DNA of 64,000 bases from Paracyclopina nana. Its lineage: Eukaryota > Arthropoda > Copepoda > Cyclopoida > Cyclopettidae. Location: positions 17,062,501 to 17,126,500 of the forward strand of contig JAGUCH010000002.1 of the NCBI GenBank assembly GCA_019096065.1. The letters are read 5' to 3'. A model generated the notes under the pieces. That model saw only the letters and a program-made list of their open reading frames with translations. It was not told where the DNA came from and searched no databases. Positions 10,701 to 22,700 of this stretch are shown here, in pieces. The position numbers and the translations under genes were made by a program. Positions within the stretch are counted from its first letter, which is position 1. Every line of letters starts with the position of its first letter.

Positions 10701-13700
10701 TCAGGGTACATTGGCCCTGGCCTGGAGCCTGGGCGGTACCGGTTATACACTCTGCTGCAGCAGCTACATAGGCCAACAGGGAGCCCCTGGCTCCCATGTC
10801 AGTGGATGAAAGTGCCCTTTTTCAGCCTCCTGAGGTCTGTGCTGACCTGGAGGCTTGGTCCAAGCAAAAAAATTCAGGGTACATTGGTCTGGGCAGTTTC
10901 AGCTATACATTTTGTTAATTTTTCATTCTTATGAGTTTTTTCAGACTCTCAGATCAATAGCCTGTTTATCAAATTTATTTTCAAGGATTCATTAGACCTT
11001 TTGATCACAAATGGGACTCCATTTCTACCCACAATTCATCGGTGTTCAGATCTTCTTTGCTTTTGGACCTCAGGAGGATGAAAAAGGACACTTTCATCCA
11101 CTGACATGGGAGCCAGGGGCTCCCTATTGGCCTATGTAGCTGCTGCAGCAGAGTGTATAACCAGTACCGCCCTGGCTCCGGGCCAACGCCAATGTACCCT
11201 GAATTTTGTTGCTTGGACCAAGCCTCCAGGTCAGCACAGACCTCAGGAGGCCAAAAAAGGACACTTTCATCCACTGACATGGGAGCCAGGGGCTACCTGT
11301 TGGCCAATGAAGCTGCTGCAGTAGAGTATAACCGGTACCGCCCTGGCTCCTGGCCAGGGCCAATGTACCCTGAATTTTTTTGCTTGGACCAAGCCTCCAG
11401 GTCAGCACAGACCTCAGGAGGCTGAAAAAGGGCACTTTCATCCACTGACATGGGAGCCAGGGGCTCCCTGTTGGCCTATGTAGCTGCTGCAGCAGAGCAT
11501 AACCAGTACCGCCCTGGCTCCTGGCCAGGGCCAATGTACCCTGAATTTTTTTGCTTGGACCAAGCCTCCAGGTCAGCACAGACCTCAGGAGGCCAAAAAA
11601 GGACACTTTCATCCACTGACATGGGAGCCAGGGGCTACCTGTTGGCCTATGAAGCTGATGCAGTAGAGTATAACCGGTACCGCCCTGGCTCCAGGCCAGG
11701 GCCAATGTACCCTGAATTTTTTTGCTTGGACCAAGCCTCCAGGTCAGCACAGACCTCAGGAGGCTGAAAAAGGGCACTTTCATCCACTGACATGGGAGCC
11801 AGGGGCTCCCTGTTGGCCTATGTAGCTGCTGCAGCAGAGCATAACCAGTACCGCCCTGGCTCCTGGCCAGGGCCAATGTACCCTGAATTTTTTTGCTTGG
11901 ACCAAGCCTCCAGGTCAGCACAGACCTCAGGAGGCCAAAAAAGGACACTTTCATCCACTGACATGGGAGCCAGGGGCTACCTGTTGGCCTATGAAGCTGC
12001 TGCAGTAGAGCATAACCGGTACCGCCCTGGCTCCGGGCCAACGCCAATGTACCCTGAATTTTTTTGATTGGCCCAAGCCTCAAGGTCAGCACAGACCTCA
12101 GGAGGCCAAAAAAGGACACTTTCATCCACTGACATGGGAGCCAAGGGCTCCCTGTTGGCCTATGTAGCTGTTACAGCAGAGAATAAATGGGACCGCGCAG
12201 GCTCCTGGCCAGGGGCAGGGCCTATACAGTCTGTCCCGTAGATTTCTGTACACTTTGAAATCAAAAGTTTGTGTTACAAATTCGGGAATTATTAGACACA
12301 ATGGATATCATTGGAAAGCTTGAATCTTTTGCCATCTTTTTTTGCTTCAATGGATAAAAGAAATTAAAAGTAAAAAAATGAGAAAACTTAATTTTCCTGA
12401 GGTACCCTTAATTTTTCTCCCAAAAAAGCAAATTAGCCAAAATCGGCTATTATCGACCAAATTTTCACTTAAGCTAATCCTGGCTATTTTTTTGACATTT
12501 TTTCATGAAAAAAAATCTTGCAGCACTGCGCTCATCAGAAAGGTGGATGATTGGAAAGGATATTTTTCAGTAAAAAAAGACAATAAGGCCACTGCCTACT
12601 AAAAAAGTTTCAAAATTAGTGTTTTAAACATCACATCTTTGGGATTTTTTGTTTATGAAGATCAAATGTTTAACCAATTTCATGAGAAATTGAATAAATA
12701 ATTTTTTTGTGAAAGTGACTTTTCATAAAAAAAAATCAGTGAAAATGGGAGTGAATTTGGAGTAACTATCAATTTTGTGGTCTAAATCAAAATTTGAATT
12801 AATACTTTTTAAAAATCTCAAAACTAAAAAAGATGGCTTAAGTTTCAAGCTTTCCAACAGTATCCATTGTGTCGAGTATTTCCAGAAGTTTTAACAAAAA
12901 CTTTTGATTTCAAAGTGTACAGAAATCTACAGGACAGACTGTATATCCTGAATTTTTTTGTTTGGGAGAAGCCTCTGGGTGTGCACTGACATGTTTGTGA
13001 TGATAAAAAAATGTTTGTATTTGACTTCACTTCCGCTTGTCAGTTTTATATGTTTTACTGTAAAGTCATTTTTGTAAAAAATGTGTATTTTTGAATCGCT
13101 CCAGGAGCTCCATCTGCAGACATATAATGAATTTTCTTTTTTGTAATGACAGTTCCAATCTTTGACTTTCATCCAGAGTTGAAAAATCAAAAATCCATCC
13201 ACTGACATGGGAGGAAAATGCCCTCAAAGTAGGGTCCGAAAAAGTGAATTTTGGCCATTTTTCAACTAGTTTGTTTACGTTTTTCAAATTTTTTTCCCTG
13301 ACACCTAGAGACACCCCCAGGGCCTAGATAATTAGGGTATAGTTGATTTCTGGCCATACCCACACCTCCAGCTAGGCCCCCATTCATTTTTGCCTTAATC
13401 TAAACAGCATTTTGCTTACCGCACCACTTGACCACCCTAGAGTGGTCCAGTGGTCATGAAACTTAATTTTCCAACTTTTCACACTATTGCAAGGGGTTTG
13501 GGCCAAAAAACTGATTTTCGAATCCGAAACCTTGTATCAGGATTGCTTGTGGCTTACAGTCAGGAGCTGTTAAATCATGGTGAAGTCCTATACATAGCAT
13601 GCAATTTTCATGGTGTTTCCATAGCTCAGTGATTAGAGTATTGGAATGCTGATCCAACTGTCTGAGGTTCGAATCTAGGATGATCCTCTCTTTTTTCTAA

Positions 13701-16700
13701 CTTCTTTGGAATTTGGATTAGTTCCATGGAATATGAGGGGCATTGAATTACTTAAAATCCCTCAAATTTGATTCCAGGGCCATTAAGTTTAATATCCCCA
13801 AAATTGCTTAGAAAGAACTGTGATATAAAAGAGCTGAGTTGGATCGGTAAACTGAATTATAACACGAGGATATCGTATTACAGTATATAAAATTTCAAAA
13901 ACGTCTAGCACCTACAGTTTATAATTTTTTTAAAATCATTAAATAGCAATGACCCCCTCTGAAAAAAGAATATCCAACTTTGTTTATTTCATAAGCAAGT
14001 CTGTAAAATGCACTCAAATTGAGATATTTGCTGCCAAACTTATTATGCAAAATTAATCAAGTTGGCAGTAATCAACTTTTAGGATAGCAATATCTCCGTT
14101 TCTGTTCATCCTAGCCATTTTACTATGAAATAACTTAGGTTTTATTTTTGAATTTTAGTGGGGGTCATTGAAGATAACTATCCCCGAAAAATGGGCCGTT
14201 TTTGCGCAAAACGTTTTTAAAACTTTTATGCTATTTGAAGTGATGTACCAGGATTTTTATTTTATCACCAAATGAACCTTTGGGACAAAAGCTTTCAGAA
14301 AATACTATATATAATTATTGGGTGTTGTAAGTAGTTTGGGTTAGGTCCTTTGCCAAGTCAATGTGAAATATATAAGAAAGGATATTTTAAGCAATTTAGA
14401 ATCATCAGAATGGCAAAAATGAAATTGTCACATCATGACTGCTAGTGGAAAGTGAAAATTACTGTTAAAAAGGCTTTTCTCTTTAAGCTTTTTTCCCAAC
14501 ATTCAAATTGCTCATAAATATGTTTCGTCTGGCTAGGAACTATCAAAAATTTGATACCGCTTCTAATTTTAAAATTCTAGTTTTCTTAGCTCATTGACAA
14601 GCTTATCAATTGGCACTCTTAATTTTTTTTGTCTTTACTTGGCATAAATATTGGTTCCACATGTAATATATAGAGGTTTTGTGATTCAATCATATTAACT
14701 GGGAATGATTAAAAACCAAAGTTGTACATTAGCTAGATTCATTGCACCATCTAGCCTGACAATTTGTGCAAGTACATTTGACATGGATACGCTCCATTGG
14801 CAGTCAAAAATTGACATTTGTTCGGCTTTTGGAGTACTTGCGCCAAAAACTTTGCTCATATGACATAATCTTTAGGTAAGAAAATGGCATCCTTTTAGGC
14901 CATGAAACCATATGCATCTGATGCAATTTTTTTAAAGTTTTGCATTGTTGACACCAAATTCGTGTCTGGTTCCGCCAATCAGCCATTGACAAGTTCCGCA
15001 CTTTGCACAGTTGCTCACTTGTGTTTTTCCATTATAAAATCCTCCCTCAGCTGTTTAAACAACATTGCGTGACCCAAATCGAAATAAATAACTATTTCAG
15101 TCCGGCTCCGCTGATGAGCCAATCAAATTTCATATCGTAATCACGTGACATGCTCTGCACTTGGCAGTTTATTCCAAAACATTTGCTCACAAAGCGCCAT
15201 CTAGCGAAAAAGTTTGTCTCCCCGCACTGGCTTAAAATGTATTTTATTTGTTGCAGGAGGTTGAGGCGCGAGTGGTTCAAGTTGAGACAAACAAAGAGAT
15301 TGAGCATTTCAAGACGGGCACTGAAGACTTGTCCCCCTCAGCATTGGGTAAACGGCTGGCTGCCCTAGTCGAGCTGTACTGCGAGATTGCCCGGATGTCA
15401 GCTGAGAAAGGCGTCGCCTTTGAGAGTGCCATGAAATTCTTCGCCTTCAAGGCTCAGTGTGACCGAGTCAAGTATTGGCTGAGCGAACGTCAGCGAGACC
15501 TGCTCTCAATCAAGAGCAGTAAGGAAAGTCTCCGCGTGGATGAGATATGCAAAAGCATCAGCAGCTATGAGGGGAACATTGGGAGCCTGCGGAAAGCTGC
15601 CAGCCTCTTGGCACAAGAGGTGCCATCCCGGAGGAACCAAACCCTGCAAGCTCTGCAAGAGGTGGAGAAGCTGTGGGCCAACCTGGACAACATTCGCCAG
15701 ACGTCCGAAAGGAAAATCATCAACTCGGTCCAGTTGGAAAAGTTCAAGAAAACTTGCACCGACACCATCGAGTGGATCGAGGAGAAGCTCCTCTATGTCG
15801 AGTCCCTCGATACCATGTTCACCATCAACGCCTTGGACAACATGACTCGTCGGCATAAAGCACTCAAGCGAGAAATGGTGCCCATCAAAGAGAGGGTGGA
15901 TGAAGTGAGGGTGGCGTACACCAATGTGGCTCGGTCGTTCAGCGAGGAAGCGCCCTCAGTCGCTCCCAATGTGGAGAAAATGATTGGCTTGTACAACGAG
16001 TTGTCGCAAAAGCTGGAAGGCAAGGAGCAAGAACTGCTCATGCTGAGCTACCAAAAGAACTTTGCTAAGTTGTCCAAGGAGTACATCGAATGGGCCAATG
16101 ACCAGATGAGGCAACTGGAGCAGAACCCCGTGCAGGAAATCGCCTTTGTCGATGCCTCCAAAGTTCTCGTTGAGGAAATCGATGCAGAGGTGACACGGAA
16201 GAATGACGACTTTAACGAGATTGTCAACATTGGCGAGTCCCTGGAGAGGAGTGCCGAGGGGAACAAAGAGCTTGGAAAAGTGGTCGAAGTGACGAACCAG
16301 CTAAAAGACCTGATTGCCACCCATAAGGTGTGCATAAGTAGGATTGGCCAGTACAAGGTGTTCTCGCAGGAGGCTCGCACCATCGAAACACACATTTCGT
16401 CCTGCAATCGCCTCCTGCCCTCCTTTGAGAGCCACTTGAGCGAGGAAGAGTTGGACGACATGATCAAGCGGCAATTCCTGTTGGCTGCCATGATTGAGAG
16501 CTACGAAGAGAGGGTGAAGCAGTTCCTCGAGTCTGCGAAGAGCTTGAATCCGGAGGAGCATATCAAGTACGAGGAGTGCATGCACAAGCGGGACGAAATT
16601 GAAAAGAACTGGCAGGTGCTGAACGACAACTTTGCCAAGTGCCAGGCCAAGACGCAAGACAACAAGGTGTTCCTGGACCTCGCCACCACCATTGACGAGA

Positions 16701-19700
16701 TGCAGCAGTTCATCGATGAGAAGCAGAAGGTGGTTCAAGACCTGTCATACAGGGACCCCTCCCATCTGCGCACCAAATTGAAAAAGCACGAGGCCATTGA
16801 TGGAGAGGTGAAGGCACATGGCAGCGAAATGAAGCTGATCAAAATGAGGGTGGACAAAGTGAGGGAAGAGGAGCATCCAGAGAAAGGGATCATCATCAAC
16901 AAGTATGAGGACTTGGTCCGATCTTGGGACGCCCTCATGGAGAACATCAACTACAAGTATGGCTTCATCAAGGAGTCTTTGATTGATGTGGATGTCACCA
17001 ATGGGATCGAGGACATAGTGTCCAAGATCAACGCTCTCTCGACAGAGCTGAAAGCCTCACCTGAAATCCAGGATGTGAAGCATTGCAACCAGCAGATAGC
17101 AAAGCACAAGGCCAACTTTGCTGCCTTCAAGCAGCTTGAGCACAAGTTCAAGGCCTTGGAGTCCGATGCAGCTGATGTGGGCGCAGACCACCGCAACAAG
17201 GAATCCATGCTTAATGCACTGGGTGAGTGCCAGGAAAGCCTCCAGGGACTTAAGCCCCTGTTTGACCGACATATGGAGGGGTTGCAGCAGTCCTTAAAAT
17301 TCCAAGAAATGATGTCAGAGCTGAATTCAGAGCTTCATTGGATCAAGGAGAAGAACAAGTTGATCTTGAGTGGGGAGGTAGGGACGGGGTTGATGCAGGT
17401 GCGCTCTCAAACCAAGCGCCATCGCAGCCTTGAGGAAGAGATCTCCAACCACCTACCAGTGGTCTATGAGCTGATTGAAAGAGCCTCCAACTATGGGGAT
17501 GAGTCGAAGAAGCAAGTAGTGGACGATGCCTGCTCGGTTCTGGCTGAGGCTGCAGAGGAGCTTCAGATTAAGCTGGCCGAAAGGGCCAATGAGCTTGAGA
17601 CGTCTGTCAAGATCTTCACCCTTGTGGAGGAGATCAATGAAATTGAGCACTGGATTGAGCTCAAACGGCCCCTGCTCGAGGCGCCCATCAATGGGAAGGA
17701 TGAGGACACAATTTTGATCTACCTGACCAAGCAGAAAGCCATAGAGTTGGAGCTGGACTCCTACTATGGAATCATCAATGAGGTGAAAAACAATGCAGCC
17801 ACATTGTGCCAGAGCAAGCATCCTTTGACCGCTCAGCTCAAGCACAAGGACCAGTCATTGTCGCAAGAAATTGCTGCTTTGCAGAAAATGACAAGGGCAC
17901 GGAGGAATGCGTTGATGGCTCAACTTCAGTATCACGAGTTCCTTCGTGAGTGCAACGAACTGCGCAAGTGGATTCGCGAAAAGACCTCACTGGCCTCCTC
18001 GCAGGATTTGGGCCAAGACTATGAGCATCTGGAAATGCTCCTTGGCAAATATGACACCCTGCGCAAGGAGGTAGCTGGCAGCAAAGAAAAGCTGGACAAC
18101 TGCATCAATTTGTCGCAAAGGCTGAAAGGTGGCGATGAGGCTGTGCTGAAGGAAGTTTCCGAGAACAAGGACAAGTGTGTGGCCGAGTGGGAGGAGCTTG
18201 TCAAGTTGGTCAAGCTGAGGGGGCAAAAGCTGGAGGCCGCGGGAGAGATTCACAAGTTCAACAGGGACATTGCCGAGGCCTTGCTGCGTATCCAGGAAAA
18301 GGCGTCGGCTCTTGGCAACGAGCAAGTCAGGGACATCAAGTCGATTGAAAAGCAGCTCCGGCTCCATGACATTTTTGACAATGACCTCCTTGCACTGAAG
18401 GGCCAACTGCAAGTCCTCGAGAGTGACTCGGACAAACTGCAAAACAAATACCCGGGACCAAATGCTGAGCACATTGCTGAGCAACTAGAAATTGTCCAAT
18501 CCAACTGGGAAGGCTTGCAGGACAAGGCCAAGCTGCATAGGCAGATGCTGGTGGCAAATCTGAAATTCCAGACTTTTCTGCTCAAGTGTCAAGACTTGCT
18601 CACGTGGTGTTCCCACCTCAAAATCATGCTGCTGTCCGAGGAGAAAGTGAGCTCGGTGGCAGAGGCGCAAATGCTCAAGTCTGAGCACGAGAACCTCAAG
18701 GGCGAGATTGAGGCTAAAGAGAGCAGTTTTGTAGAGCTGGTTGAAAGTGGCAAATCCATGCTGTCCAAAAGCTACCCCTTTGCCGAGGAGGTGGAGGCAA
18801 AGCAAGGGCAAGTCCTGGAGGAGCGGGAGAACCTCCACATGGCTTGGCAGCAGAAGAAGGTGTACCTTGATCAGTTGCTCGATTTGCACTTCTTCCTGCG
18901 TGACACAAAGCAAATCATGGCTTTCTACAGTGGCCAAGAAAGAGTGGCCACCAAGACAATCAATGTTGACGACATCGAAACCATCGACAAAGAGCTGAAG
19001 TTTTTCGAGACGAATGCAGTGAAAGTGAAGAATTTTGAGGATCGCACCAAAGTCCTTCACAGCCATGGCAAAAAGTTGGTGGGGCAAAACCATTTCGACT
19101 CCAACTTTATCAAGAGGAGTGTGGCGGAAATTTTGCAATTCCAAGAAAAGGTCAACGACGACACAAAAGGAAGAGAAATTTATTTGAGACACATCAAGAC
19201 CAGTCTTGAGTTTCAGCGTGATGTGATCGAGGTGGAGAACTGGATGACTGACAAAATGGACAAGTTCTCCAAGGCCTCGAAAGAGTATGAGCAGGGCTCG
19301 CTGAGTGAAAAGATCAAGTTTCTCCAGAAGTACACAGTGTTTGAGAATGAAGTGTCCAAGCATCAGGTGATTGTGGATGGCATTATTGCCAAGGGTGAAC
19401 TCCTCGTCAACTCCAACTACAAAGTGGAGGAGACCAAGTCGACCATACAATCTCTGCTCAAGCTGTGGAAAGAGCTGAAATCTCTGTCCGAGCAGATTCG
19501 CAAGGAGCTGCAGGATGCTTTGGACTTGTTCAACTTTGAAACGGAAATCGACGAAATCGAGTCGATTGTCCGCGAAAAGGAGTACATGTCTAATGTGTCT
19601 GACATTGGCAAAGATTTGGAGCACTGCAAGGATCTGCTGCACAAGCTGAGCGAGACAGATGCTGAGATGAACATCCACGAGAAAATCAAGAAGGCCCAAG

Positions 19701-22700
19701 ATCTGGCGCTCAAAGTGAGAGACAGCAAGATGAACGCTGATGCCGCCAAGGCCAATGAAAAGCTGGACCGAGTCATGCTCAAGTGGAACTCCATCCAGGG
19801 CTTCATTGAGACGTATAAGAAAACGCTGACAAAGGCTCTTGGTGCGCACCAACTGAACAGTGACATGATGGACATGATTACAATGATTGGTGAGAAGAAA
19901 ACGGTGCTCACGTTCGATGCCAAAGCTTTGGGTGGAGCGGCAGCTGACACGCTGCTCCAGAAATGCATCACCATCCAGGACTTTATCAAGACTCTTGAGC
20001 CCAAAATCAAGGAGTATGGCCATCAGAGCCGCCAATTGAGTGCAGAAAGTCATCCCCTCAGCAGCAAAGTGTGTGCAACTCATGAGGCCTTGAGCTCTGA
20101 CTGGCAAGCTTGCATGGACTTTAGTGAAAGCCAACTGGATTTCGTCACCAGGCACGAGGAGCATTTGAAAGCCATGAAAATCATCGAGGACCAGAAGAAC
20201 AGTCTACAAAGCACATGTGACAGCATGAATGCTCAAAAGTTACCCAACACCGATGCTGAAATCGATGCTGCCATCACCAAGCATGAGGATCTGAAAGCGT
20301 CTCTCCAGATTCAGCTGGACATCCTCAAATCCTCGTACAGCAAGCTGCAAGAGAGGAAACCTGAGAAGAGAGAGCTCATTGTCTTGTACGAGAGTCAGAA
20401 AGAGGAGCTCGACAAGGTTAGCGCTCTTGCATTCGAATGTGAGTCCAAGTGGCAAGAGGTGAGCAACAGACTGCATCAGTTGAAAGCCTACCTCAACTTC
20501 CACCTGAAGCTGAGTGAAATCACCGCCTGGATGGACAATGCCGAGACTCTGCTCAAGGTCGATGCCCTTGAGGCCACTCCGGCCGATATTGAGGCTCTCA
20601 TCCGGAAACAGGTCACATTTGAAAGGGCTCTACAGCAGCAGCAAAAGGCCTTTGCCGGTACTAAAGTAGAAGGGGAGGCTCTTGTTGCCGCTGACAACTT
20701 CAAAAAGGATGTCATCACAAGCAACCTCATCGATGCTGAGCAGGGCCTTCAGAGCCTTCAGGCCAAAAACATTGCTCTTGTTGCCGAGCTGAAGGGTGTG
20801 CACCGGTGCAAAATCACCTTACGAAAAGTCAACCAGATGCGAGGTTGGATGAAGGAGAAGCTCCATGTGGCCTTGGACGAGTCTTACCTTGAGCTCACCA
20901 ATGTGCTCTCCAAGCTGCAAAGGCATGCTGTTCTCGAGTCGGAAATTGCTGCCAATGCTGAAAGGCTTGTGGACATTGAAAAGGAGTCCAAGGATTGCAA
21001 CGATGGGTCCATTCCAAAGGTGATCAAAAAGGAGGTGTTCCAGCAAGTGGAAGAGTTGGGCACTGAGTGGTCGCACCTCAAGGAGACCGTCAAGTTGAAG
21101 CGCATGCGGCTTGAACAGGCCAACAAGGCGGTGGAATTTGTCAACAATGTGGATGAAATCATCCATTGGCTGAAAGAGGGCGAGGAAGTGCTGCGCAATG
21201 ACGACCTGGGCAAAGATGTGGAGAGCGTCAACGCCCTTCTCAAGAAGCATGCCAACATTGAGGGTGAATTGTGCCAAAAGGAGGGCAAGCTGGAGGAGCT
21301 GAAGAAGCAGGCTGCCAAGTTTGAAAAGGACAACCACTTTGCGCATGGCGTCATGACCCAGAAGGTCCAAGATGCCTTTGAGGAGCTGGAACTGCTACAG
21401 TCTCAGTCGGAGGTGTTCAAGGAGAACCTCGATGAATCCCTGGTGTACCATGCCTACGTCAAGGATGCTCAGGAGTCGCTCTTATGGATCAAGGAGAAGA
21501 TTGCGCTTGTCTCTGTGTCGGACTTTGGCAAAAGTCTCATGGAGGTGCAGTCAATGACGAAGCGGCACCAACTGCTTGAGGCTGATGTCACCAACCACAA
21601 CAGCATTGTCAAGTCGCTCATTGAAAAGGGCGAGCAGCTGGTCAAGTCGAACCACCAGCAGAGTCACGAAATCCAAGGCCTCGTCCAGGATCTGGCCCTG
21701 ACGCGAAACCAGCTGCGAGACGCGTCCTCCCTGCGCAAATTGCGCCTGAATGATGCCATGCAGTCCCAGCAGTTCTTCATCCAATGCCACGAAATCAACT
21801 CATGGATCATGGAGAAGGATCTGATGGTGTCGCAAAAGATCCACATCGATAACGACTTCATCCAGTCCTTGCTCAAGCGCATAGAGGCTCTTGAAGTTGA
21901 GCTGGCAACGCATGCCGAGCAAGTTGAAGAGCTCAAAGCGGACGCGGATTCGTTTGTCAAACGAGGCCATTTTGAGAGCACGGAAATCGTTGCGCAAATG
22001 GAGGCCATTGCCGCGGCCTTTGACAGCCTCCTCTCCAAGGTGAAGAGTCAAAAGGAGGTGTTGCTCGTGAAGCAACGAGTCTACCAGTTCTTGCGAGACT
22101 GCGAAGAGATGGAGGACTGGATCAACGGTCAGTTGTCAGTGGCAGCCTCGGAGGACTATGGCAAGGACTTGGATGACGTTGAGCGGCTCATCCACAATTT
22201 CGACCTCTTCCTGGCCAACTTGTCCACTCACGAGGACAAGCTGACCAACTTCAACGCCTTTGCTGATAACCTGATTGGAGACGTCCTTGACCAGGATATT
22301 GAGACCCGGACCAAAGAGGTCCGATCTCTCTGGGATGACCTCATGGAGCTCGCGATGGCAAGGAAAGAGGCATTGGTGGGTGCCAAGAAGGTCCACTCGT
22401 TTGACAAGAAAATCGATGACACTCTTGACTGGATTTTGGAGAAGGAAGCCCTCCTGTCGAGTGATGTCAACTGCCAAGACACCGAGACGATCCAGGAGCT
22501 CAAGCAAAAGCAGCTGGGAATCAGACAAGATGCAAAAGCCATAAATGAACAGGTAAAAGAAATCATTCTGAAATTAAGATATTTTATTATTGTGAACAGT
22601 GCAATTGCAGTCAATTGACATTCTACTAGAATTGTGAATTTAATGATTTTATCCTAAATCACATGATTTACTGCAAAATCTCCTATTTTTATTCAAAATT

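Larger units (their letters stand above)
9222..13569. mobile_element. TTAA-flanked giant inverted-repeat element with satellite arms (4348 bp)
   Basis: Flanked by TTAA on both sides (9218-9221 and 13570-13573). The left end is CAGCTCCTGACTGTAAGCC and the right end is its exact reverse complement. The outer arms (9222-about 9850 and about 12942-13569) are essentially identical inverted copies of about 628 bp. Inward lie arrays of a 171-bp repeat in opposite orientation and a unique centre of about 160 bp (10895-11055). A related unoccupied repeat at 7850-7890 (GGCTAAAATTATGG) matches the joined flanks GGC-TTAAATCATGG at equal length, so this is an insertion. A TTAA target is typical of piggyBac-like or Kolobok-like transposition. 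No transposase is encoded, so mobilisation would need a source elsewhere. The architecture resembles foldback elements whose inverted repeats contain tandem repeats. Confidence 0.85.
7551..15233. mobile_element. Composite palindromic insertion filling spectrin intron 5
   Basis: The left arm (7551-7800) and right arm (about 15005-15233, reversed) are the same composite: the head of MITE family X broken at the same point (CCGGCT) and fused to a TAGTTATTTATTT... repeat. The two arms share variants absent from other X copies, such as GAGCAAATGTTTTGG and GTGCAGAGCATGTCACGTG. They therefore look like the two ends of one inverted structure. Removing 7551-15233 leaves an intron of about 73 bp, the same size class as introns 1-4. 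Inside lie tRNA-like repeats and the TTAA element described separately. Confidence 0.6.

Noticed and set aside
9949-12125. Long open frames (286 aa on + and 333 aa on -, plus several of 90-105 aa) of repeated [15 protein letters not shown]-type protein
   Set aside because: They arise because the satellite period of 171 bp is a multiple of three. Both strands are open, the translation merely repeats the satellite, and there is no conserved domain or start context.
9477-13314. Identical 82-aa and 89-aa open frames in mirror positions on opposite strands
   Set aside because: They are the two inverted arms of the TTAA element translated twice. Low-complexity composition and no domain.
13613-13690. 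A possible tRNA-Ser(GCT) gene
   Set aside because: A and B boxes and an anticodon-like stem exist, but the acceptor and T stems do not pair, and the same sequence is a dispersed repeat.
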